Source: Bacteroides faecis MAJ27 (GTDB taxonomy: Bacteria > Bacteroidota > Bacteroidia > Bacteroidales > Bacteroidaceae). From it: a stretch of 64,000 nucleotides of DNA. A program made the translations under genes and the position numbers. Under the pieces are notes generated by a model. The model saw only the letters and a list, made by a program, of their open reading frames with translations, made no database searches and had not been told where the DNA came from. Shown piece by piece: positions 53,572 through 61,464 of this stretch. The stretch covers positions 46,659 through 110,658 of the forward strand of contig NZ_FNNN01000019.1 in assembly GCF_900106755.1 (NCBI RefSeq). Reading direction: 5' to 3'. Within the stretch, counting starts at the first letter, position 1. The number at the start of each line of letters is the position of its first letter.

Positions 53572-53607
53572 AAAAAAATAGCCCGAATACTTAGTAATCG
53601 GGCTATT
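53572..53607 (-). terminator. pnp terminator
   Basis: Arms AATAGCCCGA (53577-53586) and TCGGGCTATT (53598-53607) with inner TAC/GTA pairing, followed on the minus strand by six T. Confidence 0.9.
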
Positions 53608-53633
53608 CCATTATCTAAAAGCGATCTGCTTTT

Positions 53634-55760
53634 TTACTTCTTTTCCGGTCTTGGCATCAACACTTTTCTTGAAAGTTTGAATTTTCCTGTCTTCGGATCG
53701 ATGTCGATCAGTTTCACTTCAATCTCATCACCTTCCTTAATTCCGGCTTCTTCTACTGTTTCCAGACGTTTCCAGTCGATCTCGGAAATGTGCAACAAAC
53801 CGTCTTTGCCCGGCAGGAATTCGATGAATGCACCGTAAGGCATGATAGAGCGAACTTTACCTTTATATACCTCACCTACTTCGGGAACAGCAACGATTGC
53901 CTTGATCATGCGCATAGCGTCTTCAATGCATTTCTTGTTTGTTCCGGAAACTTCGATGCGTCCTACACCATCTGTTTCTTCGATAGTGATCACTGCACCG
54001 GTTTCTTCCTGCATACCTTGAATGATTTTTCCACCAGGGCCGATTACAGCTCCGATAAATTCTTTAGGAATAGTCATTGTTTCAATGCGGGGAGCATGGT
54101 CTTTCAGGTCAGCACGCGGTTCGGCGATAGTCTCAGTGATCTTATCGAGGATGTGCATACGTCCTTCTTTAGCTTGATTCAAAGCGCGTTCCAGAATATC
54201 ATAAGAAAGACCGTCTACCTTGATGTCCATCTGAGTAGCTGTGATACCGTCTCTTGTTCCGGTTACTTTGAAGTCCATATCTCCGAGGTGGTCTTCGTCA
54301 CCGAGGATGTCAGACAATACTGCATATTTTTCTTCGCCCGGATTCTTGATCAATCCCATAGCGATACCTGATACCGGTTTTTTGATCTTCACACCGGCAT
54401 CCATCAATGCCAGTGTTCCGGCACATACGGTAGCCATAGAAGAAGAACCGTTAGATTCGAGGATTTCTGAAACAACACGTACTACGTACGGATAGTCAGC
54501 AGGAATCTGTCCTTTCAAAGCACGCCAAGCCAAATGACCGTGACCAACTTCACGACGGCCTACACCACGTTGTGCCTTTGCTTCACCTGTAGAGAAAGGA
54601 GGGAAGTTATAATGCAACAGGAAACGTTCTTTTCCATGTTCCAATACATTGTCGATAATCTTTTCGTCGAGCTTGGTACCCAGAGTGACAGAAGTCAGAG
54701 ATTGAGTTTCACCACGAGTAAAGATAGCAGATCCGTGAGGACCAGGCAGAGGGCCAACTTCGCACCAGATCGGGCGAATTTCCGTAGTCTTACGACCATC
54801 CAGACGCTTGCCTTCATCCAAAATAGAACGACGCATAGCTTCTTTCTCTACATCATGATAGTAACGGTCGATCAGCGCAGCTTTCTCTTCGAGTTCTTCT
54901 TCAGAGAACTGAGCCTTGAACTCTTCGCGGATAGCATCAAAAGCTTCGAAACGTTCGTGCTTATTATTATTTCCAGAAGCAGCAACGGCATAAGCCTTGT
55001 CATAGCAAGCCTCACGAACTGCCTTGCGCAATTCTTCGTCGTTTACTTCATGATTATATTCACGTTTCACCGTCTTTCCTACTTCTTCCATCAACTCCAC
55101 CTGAGCCTTGCAATGAACCTTGATAGCTTCGTGAGCCACCTTCATTGCTTCCAGCAATTCAGCTTCGGATACCTCGTGCATTTCACCTTCTACCATCATG
55201 ATGTTATCATAAGTAGCGGCTACCATCAGGTCCATATCAGCTTTTTCCAGTTGATCAAAAGTAGGATTAATTACAAATTGACCATCGATACGTGCTACAC
55301 GTACCTCAGAAATCGGTCCGTTGAAAGGAATATCTGAAACAGCGAGTGCTGCAGAAGCTGCAAGTCCGGCCAGTGCATCCGGCATGTCTATACCGTCAGC
55401 AGAAAAAAGGATGATGTTTACATATACTTCTGCGTGATAATTATCAGGGAATAGTGGACGGAGAGCACGGTCTACGAGACGGCAAGTCAGAATCTCATAA
55501 TCAGAAGCTCTACCCTCTCTCTTGGTGAAACCACCAGGAAAACGGCCGAATGCCGCAAATTTTTCTTTGTACTCTACCTGTAAAGGCATGAAATCTGTTC
55601 CGGGAACTGCATCTTTAGCGGCACAAACAGTAGCTAATAACATGGTGTTTCCCATGCGTAGCATTACAGAACCGTCTGCCTGTTTTGCCAACTTTCCCGT
55701 CTCGAGTGTGATGGTTCTTCCATCAGGTAACTCGATCGTCTTAACAATTGGGTTAATCAT
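53634..55760 (-). CDS. pnp: Polynucleotide phosphorylase
   Basis: A 708-residue 3'-5' phosphorolytic exoribonuclease. Two RNase PH domains (about 5-140 and 315-545), the second with the catalytic GDEDHLGDMDFKVTGTRDGITATQMDIK; then a KH domain (FIGAVIGPGGKIIQGMQEETGA, about 555-615) and an S1 domain (GEVYKGKVRSIMPYGAFIEF, about 625-690). Length and domain order are normal. It trims and degrades RNA, sometimes in a degradosome. It has its own terminator and no operon partner. Confidence 0.97.
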   Translation of the reverse strand: MINPIVKTIELPDGRTITLETGKLAKQADGSVMLRMGNTMLLATVCAAKDAVPGTDFMPLQVEYKEKFAAFGRFPGGFTKREGRASDYEILTCRLVDRALRPLFPDNYHAEVYVNIILFSADGIDMPDALAGLAASAALAVSDIPFNGPISEVRVARIDGQFVINPTFDQLEKADMDLMVAATYDNIMMVEGEMHEVSEAELLEAMKVAHEAIKVHCKAQVELMEEVGKTVKREYNHEVNDEELRKAVREACYDKAYAVAASGNNNKHERFEAFDAIREEFKAQFSEEELEEKAALIDRYYHDVEKEAMRRSILDEGKRLDGRKTTEIRPIWCEVGPLPGPHGSAIFTRGETQSLTSVTLGTKLDEKIIDNVLEHGKERFLLHYNFPPFSTGEAKAQRGVGRREVGHGHLAWRALKGQIPADYPYVVRVVSEILESNGSSSMATVCAGTLALMDAGVKIKKPVSGIAMGLIKNPGEEKYAVLSDILGDEDHLGDMDFKVTGTRDGITATQMDIKVDGLSYDILERALNQAKEGRMHILDKITETIAEPRADLKDHAPRIETMTIPKEFIGAVIGPGGKIIQGMQEETGAVITIEETDGVGRIEVSGTNKKCIEDAMRMIKAIVAVPEVGEVYKGKVRSIMPYGAFIEFLPGKDGLLHISEIDWKRLETVEEAGIKEGDEIEVKLIDIDPKTGKFKLSRKVLMPRPEKK

Positions 55761-55901
55761 AAAAATTGTTTTATCTATACTTTTCTTTCAAAATTCCTGC
55801 AAAGATATACATTTATCGTTGTAATCAGGTGGAAATGAGCTAAAAAGTTAGATGCTATATGTTTTTTTTGCAAAATAGAGGTGAAGAAGCAGGCAAAAAG
55901 C

Positions 55902-55931
55902 TTTGAGTAATCTCGAAAAGACGTATATTTG
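55902..55931 (+). promoter_or_regulatory. Promoter of the DUF4369/thioredoxin-like gene
   Basis: TTTG (55902-55905), 18-base spacer, TATATTTG (55924-55931), 25 bases before the start codon. Confidence 0.65.
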
Positions 55932-55955
55932 CAACTCTTAAAAAACACACGAGAT

Positions 55956-57107
55956 ATGAAAAAGATAACTTTTGTAGCGCTTGCCGCACTTACCATTACA
56001 GCTTGTAGTTCCGGTCCTGAGTTTGAAGTGAACGGAGACGTATCAGGAGCCGACGGGAAAATGCTTTATCTCGAAGCTTCCAGTCTGGAAGGTATTGTCC
56101 CGCTTGATTCGGTTAAATTGAAAGGAGAAGGTACATTCAAATTCAAACAGCCCCGCCCCGAATCGCCTGAGTTTTACCGCTTGCGGGTAGACGACAAAGT
56201 CATCAACTTTTCTGTGGATTCTATCGAAACGATACAGATCAAAGCTCCGTACGTCGATTTCTCTACTGCCTACACGGTAGAAGGATCTGACAACAGCAAC
56301 AAGATTAAGGAACTGACACTGAAACAAATCAATCTTCAAAAGAACGTAAACGACCAACTGAATGCGTTGCGTGCCAATAAACTGGGACACGACACGTTCG
56401 AAGAAAACCTGGCAACGTTACTGAAAAATTATAAAGAGGACGTAAAAGTGAATTATATATTCGCCGCTCCCAACACGTCAGCTGCTTACTTCGCCCTGTT
56501 CCAGAAATTGAATGATTATCTGATTTTCGATCCGCTGAACAATAAAGAGGACGTGAAATGTTTTGCGGCTGTTGCTACCAGCCTCAACAATGCATATCCG
56601 AACGCCGTACGTTCGAAAAATTTGTATAACATCGTGATCAAAGGTATGAAGAATACCCGCCAGCCACAAAGCAAGTCTCTGGAAATTCCACAAGACAAGA
56701 TCATAGAAACAGGCATCATCGACATTGCTCTGCGTGACGTGAAAGGAAATACCCGCAAACTGACTGACCTGAAAGGAAAAGTAGTATTGCTGGATTTCTC
56801 CGTGTTCCAGTCACCGGCAGGAGCACCGCATAATATGATGCTTCGTGAACTATATAACAAGTATGCTTCGCAAGGACTGGAAATTTATCAGGTATCTCTC
56901 GACGCAGACGAACACTACTGGAAAACAGCTGCCGGCAACCTGCCCTGGGTTTGTGTGCGCGACGGAAACGGTGTCTATTCTACCAACGTAGCTGTATATA
57001 ATGTTCGTCAGGTACCGTCCATCTTCCTGATCAACAGAAACAACGAATTGAAGCTTCGTGGCGAAGATATCAAAGACCTTGAAGCATCCGTCAAGTCACT
57101 GCTCTAA
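55956..57107 (+). CDS. DUF4369/thioredoxin-fold lipoprotein without CXXC
   Basis: A 383-residue lipoprotein from the ATG at 55956 (MKKITFVALAALTITAC, lipobox ITAC); the earlier in-frame ATG at 55929 overlaps the promoter. The N-terminal DUF4369-like beta domain spans about 18-120, a helical linker follows, and the last 130 residues are an AhpC/TlpA-type thioredoxin fold (LTDLKGKVVLLDFSVFQSPAGAPHN, VPSIFLINRNNELKLRG). Where redox-active members have WCxxC this one has FQSPAGAP, so it cannot act as a dithiol oxidoreductase. A binding or structural role in the envelope is more likely. Confidence 0.85.
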   Translation: MKKITFVALAALTITACSSGPEFEVNGDVSGADGKMLYLEASSLEGIVPLDSVKLKGEGTFKFKQPRPESPEFYRLRVDDKVINFSVDSIETIQIKAPYVDFSTAYTVEGSDNSNKIKELTLKQINLQKNVNDQLNALRANKLGHDTFEENLATLLKNYKEDVKVNYIFAAPNTSAAYFALFQKLNDYLIFDPLNNKEDVKCFAAVATSLNNAYPNAVRSKNLYNIVIKGMKNTRQPQSKSLEIPQDKIIETGIIDIALRDVKGNTRKLTDLKGKVVLLDFSVFQSPAGAPHNMMLRELYNKYASQGLEIYQVSLDADEHYWKTAAGNLPWVCVRDGNGVYSTNVAVYNVRQVPSIFLINRNNELKLRGEDIKDLEASVKSLL

Positions 57108-57162
57108 GTTGTTATAATTTAGCATATTTCATTTAAATATGTTACATAGCATCTTTTTTCAC

Positions 57163-57193
57163 TTGACAGATATCACTTAAAAGGCTATCTTTG
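57163..57193 (+). promoter_or_regulatory. greA promoter
   Basis: TTG (57163-57165), 20-base spacer, TATCTTTG (57186-57193). Transcription would start near 57200, leaving a leader of about 90 bases. Confidence 0.7.
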
Positions 57194-57216
57194 CAAAGAA
57201 ATAATTGAGAAGAGGG

Positions 57217-57248
57217 TTCCAACATGTGCCATGTTGGAATTCTTTTTT
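57217..57248 (+). terminator. Intrinsic terminator inside the greA leader
   Basis: Perfect 10-bp arms TTCCAACATG (57217-57226) and CATGTTGGAA (57230-57239), three-base loop, then TTCTTTTTT. It lies between the promoter and the start codon, so it acts as an attenuator or ends a short separate RNA. Confidence 0.75.
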
Positions 57249-57273
57249 GTTTATATGACCATTTTAAATAAAA

Positions 57274-57279
57274 AGGAGG
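57274..57279 (+). promoter_or_regulatory. Strong Shine-Dalgarno of greA
   Basis: AGGAGG nine bases before the greA ATG. Such a full match is uncommon in Bacteroides, where most starts have only A-rich upstream sequence, and it fixes the start at 57289. Confidence 0.7.
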
Positions 57280-57288
57280 AAAAACATC

Positions 57289-57753
57289 ATGGCTTATATG
57301 TCAGAAGAAGGTTACAAAAAGTTAATGGCAGAATTGAAAGAACTGGAAACAGTGGAACGCCCTAAGATCTCTGCGGCCATCGCCGAAGCCAGAGATAAAG
57401 GCGACTTGTCGGAAAATGCAGAATATGATGCAGCCAAAGAAGCACAGGGGATGCTGGAAATGCGCATCAACAAATTGAAAGCGGTCATCGCAGATGCAAA
57501 AATCATAGATGAATCCAAACTAAAGACAGATTCTGTACAGATTCTGAACAAGGTGGAACTGAAGAACGTAAAGAATGGTATGAAGATGACTTATACCATC
57601 GTTTCCGAAAGTGAAGCCAACCTGAAGGAAGGCAAGATTTCCGTTAACACCCCGATCGCACAAGGTTTGCTTGGCAAGAAGGTGGGTGATGTTGCAGAAA
57701 TTACCGTACCGCAGGGTAAAATTGCATTAGAAGTAGTAAACATATCCATTTAA
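57289..57753 (+). CDS. greA: Transcription elongation factor GreA
   Basis: A 154-residue factor that rescues backtracked RNA polymerase by stimulating cleavage of the nascent RNA. The N-terminal coiled coil carries the acidic tip GDLSENAEYDAAKEAQ (about 38-53). The C-terminal FKBP-like domain contains INTPIAQGLLGK-like SVNTPIAQGLLGKKVGDVAEI. Length normal. The gene has its own promoter, a terminator in the leader and a strong Shine-Dalgarno sequence. Confidence 0.96.
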   Translation: MAYMSEEGYKKLMAELKELETVERPKISAAIAEARDKGDLSENAEYDAAKEAQGMLEMRINKLKAVIADAKIIDESKLKTDSVQILNKVELKNVKNGMKMTYTIVSESEANLKEGKISVNTPIAQGLLGKKVGDVAEITVPQGKIALEVVNISI

Positions 57754-57805
57754 CAGTAAGGCAGGTCTCCGTGTGAGGCTTGCCTTCTTTTATCTATCAA
57801 AAGTT

Positions 57806-58198
57806 ATGGCAACCATATTCAGTAGAATCATCGCAGGCGAAATTCCTTGCTACAAGATAGCGGAGAACGATCGTTTTTTTGCTTTTCTTGATATCAATCC
57901 GTTGGTAAAGGGACATACACTGGTAGTCCCCAAACAGGAAGTAGACTATATCTTCGATTTAAGTGACGAAGACCTCGCAGCCATGCACGTATTTGCCAAA
58001 CAGATAGCCCGTGCCATCGAAAAAGCTTTCCCTTGCAAAAAGGTAGGCGAAGCGGTTATCGGTCTGGAAGTACCGCACGCTCATATCCACTTAATTCCTA
58101 TTCAGAAGGAATCGGATATGTTGTTCTCCAATCCGAAACTGAAACTATCGGATGAAGAATTCAAATCCATTGCGCAAGCAATCAACTCCTCTCTATAA
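57806..58198 (+). CDS. HIT-family nucleotide hydrolase
   Basis: A 130-residue Hint-type protein from the ATG at 57806 (MATIFSRIIAGEIPCYKI); the in-frame ATG at 57773 lies 20 bases after the greA stop and adds 11 residues not expected for the family. The catalytic triad motif is VPHAHIHLIPI (about 88-98), and VKGHTLVVPK is the other conserved strand. Hint proteins hydrolyse adenosine phosphoramidates or acyl-adenylates. Probably co-transcribed with greA. Confidence 0.92.
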   Translation: MATIFSRIIAGEIPCYKIAENDRFFAFLDINPLVKGHTLVVPKQEVDYIFDLSDEDLAAMHVFAKQIARAIEKAFPCKKVGEAVIGLEVPHAHIHLIPIQKESDMLFSNPKLKLSDEEFKSIAQAINSSL

Positions 58199-58218
58199 AA
58201 CATGATGATGACATAAGC

Positions 58219-58252
58219 AAGCGGGCACCTTGAGAAAGGCGCCCGCTTTTTT
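58219..58252. terminator. Terminator after the HIT gene
   Basis: Arms AAGCGGGC (58219-58226) and GCCCGCTT (58241-58248) with further CCTT/AAGG pairing inside, followed by a T run. Convergent with the EamA transporter gene. Confidence 0.88.
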
Positions 58253-58286
58253 GTATCATAACCGTCATCTTCTGATGTATATACAA

Positions 58287-59207
58287 CTACTTCTTCAAAG
58301 GGTCCGGCGACTTATCTTTACTTTCGGCTACCTCAACCAGATATACACCAATACAGATAAAAATAATAGCGGCTGTCTGCGTCCAGCTAAAACGGTCCTG
58401 CCCCAAAGCCAGAGAAGCAATCGTCGCAACAATCAGAATCAGATAACCGTATATTGCCACAACTGTCGTTTTCAGATATTTCAAACCGACCGGAAGCAAC
58501 ATATAGCTGATCGTTGTTGGAAATACAAGTACAAACATCAGAATCAGGAAAGGTGTCCAATGGAACGGCATAGAAAACACCGGTGCATCGAATCCCGTAA
58601 TAAATGTAACTATAATAGCAGAGACTGCCGCACCGGAAAATGTATATCTCAACATGGTCATCGCCCCGATGGAAGAAAGGATACGCTGGCTAAGTATCAG
58701 ATAAACTGCATAAACGACAGAACTGAGCAGACAAAGCATATTCCCCATGAAAGCATCGGATGCCAGATCATCACTCTGCTGTGTCAGGATACAGACCAGC
58801 GCACCGATCAAACCGATCGAAATCCCGAGAATCTTCTTCCATGTCGCTTTCTCTTTATAAAAGAAGATCATAATCAGAAATACCCAGATAGGCTGAAGAC
58901 TGGTAAAAATGGAACTGGACACCGGAGTTGTTTTACTCAGTCCGGCCAGATAAAGAAACATAAAGCCATACAGTCCGAATGCTCCCAACAGGAAAAGCAA
59001 CCATTTATCTTTAGTAGATGACTTCTCCGGCGGCATGAACCATCCGATCACCCAGAATGCAACGGCGGCAAAGGTGCAACGAAGCGTCGCACCCGTCAAC
59101 GGGCTCATCCATAAGGGAAGCAGATACTTCAAGGCATTCATATTTAAACCGCTGAATATTTTTGATACAGCCATACTCAGATTGGCTTCCAGTTTCTTAT
59201 TCTTCAT
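58287..59207 (-). CDS. EamA/DMT-superfamily transporter
   Basis: A 306-residue membrane protein with about ten hydrophobic segments and the two-fold EamA repeat (FSGLNMNALKYLLPLWMSPLTGATLR in the first half, MLRYTFSGAAVSAIIV in the second). Members export amino acids or metabolites, or are permeases of unknown substrate. It begins five bases after the MFS gene stop, so the two are co-transcribed. Substrate unknown. Confidence 0.85.
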   Translation of the reverse strand: MKNKKLEANLSMAVSKIFSGLNMNALKYLLPLWMSPLTGATLRCTFAAVAFWVIGWFMPPEKSSTKDKWLLFLLGAFGLYGFMFLYLAGLSKTTPVSSSIFTSLQPIWVFLIMIFFYKEKATWKKILGISIGLIGALVCILTQQSDDLASDAFMGNMLCLLSSVVYAVYLILSQRILSSIGAMTMLRYTFSGAAVSAIIVTFITGFDAPVFSMPFHWTPFLILMFVLVFPTTISYMLLPVGLKYLKTTVVAIYGYLILIVATIASLALGQDRFSWTQTAAIIFICIGVYLVEVAESKDKSPDPLKK

Positions 59208-59212
59208 CTTTA

Positions 59213-60445
59213 TTATTTCAATTGATCATTAAACAAAAAGGAATCGCGTCGCAGATAGGCCCAGAAGAAAGTAACGACCGTTATCAATAAATTGAAAATG
59301 AAAGGAAACTCCTGAGACTGAGTGTGAAACAACTTCTGGAGAAAATCGACAATAAAAGGATATAGCAGTATGGCGAGATAATTCATCATCATCACAAAAG
59401 CCAGCGCCAGGGTCGTCTTCTGAGGAAGTGCCGTATGTGTCGTTTTATCATAAAGCATAGGCTGGATAACTCCATATCCCAGCCCGACAAAAAGACCCCC
59501 CGGAATAATCATCCATTCGATCGGGGCAATCCAGATCAGAGCCAGCCCCACAGCCATAGATAGTAAGCTGTAAGCTTTGGTACGCTCTTTCAGCTCGTCC
59601 ACAATCTTATCCAGACAAAATCCCGGAGCCATAATCGCCAAAAAGAAAAGCGATATCATCAGTCCCGAATCACCGCTGGTAAAATGGTGCTTCTCCATCA
59701 GGAAGGGCAGATTGAAGATAACTGCCAGCACAATATAGGTGGTCACCCCGTAGAAAAGCATAATCTGGAGCAAGTGCTTAGTATGGATTCCATATTTACT
59801 CCCTCCTGTATCTACAGAAGCAGATTGTTCGGGAGAGGAAGTTTCCGATTCAGGCTGCCGGACAACCGATTCATCCTGACGATCCTTCAGATGGCCGACC
59901 AGCAGAATCGAAACCAGAGGAAGCAGATAAACCAAAAACGGCAAATGCCAGCTAACTTCCGCCAGATAACCCGTGACGGCTGTAGCTATTACCAATGTAA
60001 AATTGGTGATAGCGGAACTCAGTCCGAACTGTTTCACCCGGTAAGCGCCCACAAAGTATTTCGACACCAATCCGGTAGATAAGGGAATGATTAATCCGGC
60101 TCCGATGCCCAGCATGGCACTCACTACGATCAGTTGCCACATTCTGTTGGAAATCAGATATAAAATGCCGCTTGCCGCAAAAAGCCAGAGTCCGATCTTC
60201 AGGATACGGACCAAATCAACTTTTTCCGTCAGTTTACCGCCCAGAAGGATAAAAGGGATAATCAGCAACGACGGCAACGAAGTCAACATCTGAATATCCA
60301 AGTCCGTTGCTTCCGGAAATATTTTAGTAAGGTCGCCCAGTATGGGCGAAACAGCCAGCCCCGGCAGAGAGGTCAGTGCCGAAATAGACCAGATAGCTAG
60401 TAAAGTGATGAGAGGTATAGTACCCCTTCCCGTCTGTATTTTCAT
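59213..60445 (-). CDS. MFS transporter
   Basis: A 410-residue major-facilitator protein with 12 predicted helices. The loop after helix 2 reads LGGKLTEKVDLVRILKIG, a degenerate MFS motif A. A polar linker lies around 192-218 (ESETSSPEQSASVDTGG), between the two six-helix halves. The family resembles drug or sugar efflux members (CynX/NimT-like), but the substrate cannot be read from sequence. First gene of a two-gene unit with the EamA transporter. Confidence 0.85.
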   Translation of the reverse strand: MKIQTGRGTIPLITLLAIWSISALTSLPGLAVSPILGDLTKIFPEATDLDIQMLTSLPSLLIIPFILLGGKLTEKVDLVRILKIGLWLFAASGILYLISNRMWQLIVVSAMLGIGAGLIIPLSTGLVSKYFVGAYRVKQFGLSSAITNFTLVIATAVTGYLAEVSWHLPFLVYLLPLVSILLVGHLKDRQDESVVRQPESETSSPEQSASVDTGGSKYGIHTKHLLQIMLFYGVTTYIVLAVIFNLPFLMEKHHFTSGDSGLMISLFFLAIMAPGFCLDKIVDELKERTKAYSLLSMAVGLALIWIAPIEWMIIPGGLFVGLGYGVIQPMLYDKTTHTALPQKTTLALAFVMMMNYLAILLYPFIVDFLQKLFHTQSQEFPFIFNLLITVVTFFWAYLRRDSFLFNDQLK

Positions 60446-60546
60446 ATACCGGTTCGTTAAAAGTTTAGGTCTGATGAAAACAACAATGACCTTATAAAGT
60501 TCAAATGAGGCATTATTGAATACTCAAAAACTGAGTGAAAAACACC

Positions 60547-60599
60547 CATAAACTATCAGTTTATGACCTAAAAACTATCCGTAGACAGTTTTTAGGTCA
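60547..60599. repeat. Two overlapping palindromes between divergent genes
   Basis: CATAAACT/AGTTTATG arms (60547-60554 and 60558-60565) run directly into TGACCTAAAAACT/AGTTTTTAGGTCA arms (60564-60576 and 60587-60599). Since no transcript enters this gap from either side, they are more likely operators or a repeat element than terminators. Confidence 0.5.
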
Positions 60600-60698
60600 A
60601 ATTCCGTCAGTTTCTCCCCCAACGAACTTAAAAAAATCCCGTAAACTTGCATCATCGAAATTTAACAAAGAATACTCACAATTTAAAAAGCAACGTAT

Positions 60699-61202
60699 AT
60701 GAAAAGTTTAAGCTTCAGAAAAGATTTAGTAGGGGTACAGGAAGAACTGCTCCGTTTCGCTTATAAGCTGACAACCGACCGCGAAGAAGCAAACGATTTG
60801 TTGCAGGAAACATCATTAAAAGCATTAGATAATGAAGATAAATACACACCTGACACAAATTTTAAAGGATGGATGTACACGATTATGCGCAACATCTTTA
60901 TCAACAACTACCGCAAGGTAGTTCGCGACCAGACATTTGTTGACCGTACGGACAATCTTTACCATTTGAATTTACCGCAGGACGCAGGTTTTGAAAGTAC
61001 GGAGAACGCCTACGACCTGAAAGAAATGCATCGGGTAGTCAATGCATTACCCAAAGAGTACAGAGTACCTTTCGCCATGCATGTTTCCGGCTTCAAGTAT
61101 CGTGAAATAGCAGAAAAGCTGAACCTTCCGCTAGGTACTATAAAGAGCCGCATTTTCTTCACTCGCCAAAAACTACAGGAAGAACTGAAAGACTTCCGCT
61201 AG
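60699..61202 (+). CDS. ECF-type RNA polymerase sigma factor
   Basis: A 167-residue sigma-70 family factor of group 4. Region 2 (about 12-80) has LLRFAYKLTTDREEANDLLQETSLKA and the basic GWMYTIMRNIFINNYRK. Region 4 (about 108-160) has LPKEYRVPFAMHVSGFKYREIAEKLNLPLGTIKSRIFFTRQKL. No anti-sigma gene is adjacent, in contrast to SusCD-linked ECF pairs. It may serve a general stress response; this is inference. Confidence 0.92.
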   Translation: MKSLSFRKDLVGVQEELLRFAYKLTTDREEANDLLQETSLKALDNEDKYTPDTNFKGWMYTIMRNIFINNYRKVVRDQTFVDRTDNLYHLNLPQDAGFESTENAYDLKEMHRVVNALPKEYRVPFAMHVSGFKYREIAEKLNLPLGTIKSRIFFTRQKLQEELKDFR

Positions 61203-61263
61203 ACTTTAACGACATATTTCAATAGGTATCAAAATAACGATAACAACCGGCTACCATTCACAC

Positions 61264-61305
61264 AACCAAAGGCAAGAAGGATTTATTTCTTTCTTGCCTT
61301 TGGTT
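61264..61305 (+). terminator. Terminator after the ECF sigma gene
   Basis: Perfect 15-bp arms AACCAAAGGCAAGAA (61264-61278) and TTCTTGCCTTTGGTT (61291-61305), followed by AT-rich sequence. Confidence 0.8.
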
Positions 61306-61410
61306 ATTTATATTCCGCCCGCCTTCCATTGGCAAAAAGTCCGCCCCCTTAATAAACGCCAAATAATGTAAAACCTGAAAACTTTCAAAACTATCTGCTG
61401 TTGTTGAGGG

Positions 61411-61441
61411 AAATTCGACGGGGAAAATCCCCATCGCCCTA
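61411..61441 (+). promoter_or_regulatory. Hairpin in the gadB leader
   Basis: CGACGGGGA and TCCCCATCG pair around a two-base AA loop with one mismatch, and an outer AGGG/CCCT pair closes the structure. It ends about 25 bases before the gadB start and could influence translation or be part of a regulator site. Confidence 0.4.
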
Positions 61442-61464
61442 AACCTTTAAAAAAACAAATTAGT

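Noticed and set aside
54534..55337. 267-codon plus-strand frame opposite pnp
   Set aside because: A shadow of polynucleotide phosphorylase, with Phe/Ser-rich composition typical of antisense frames.
58230..59021. 263-codon plus-strand frame opposite the EamA transporter
   Set aside because: Gln/Arg/His-rich antisense frame; the membrane protein on the minus strand is real.
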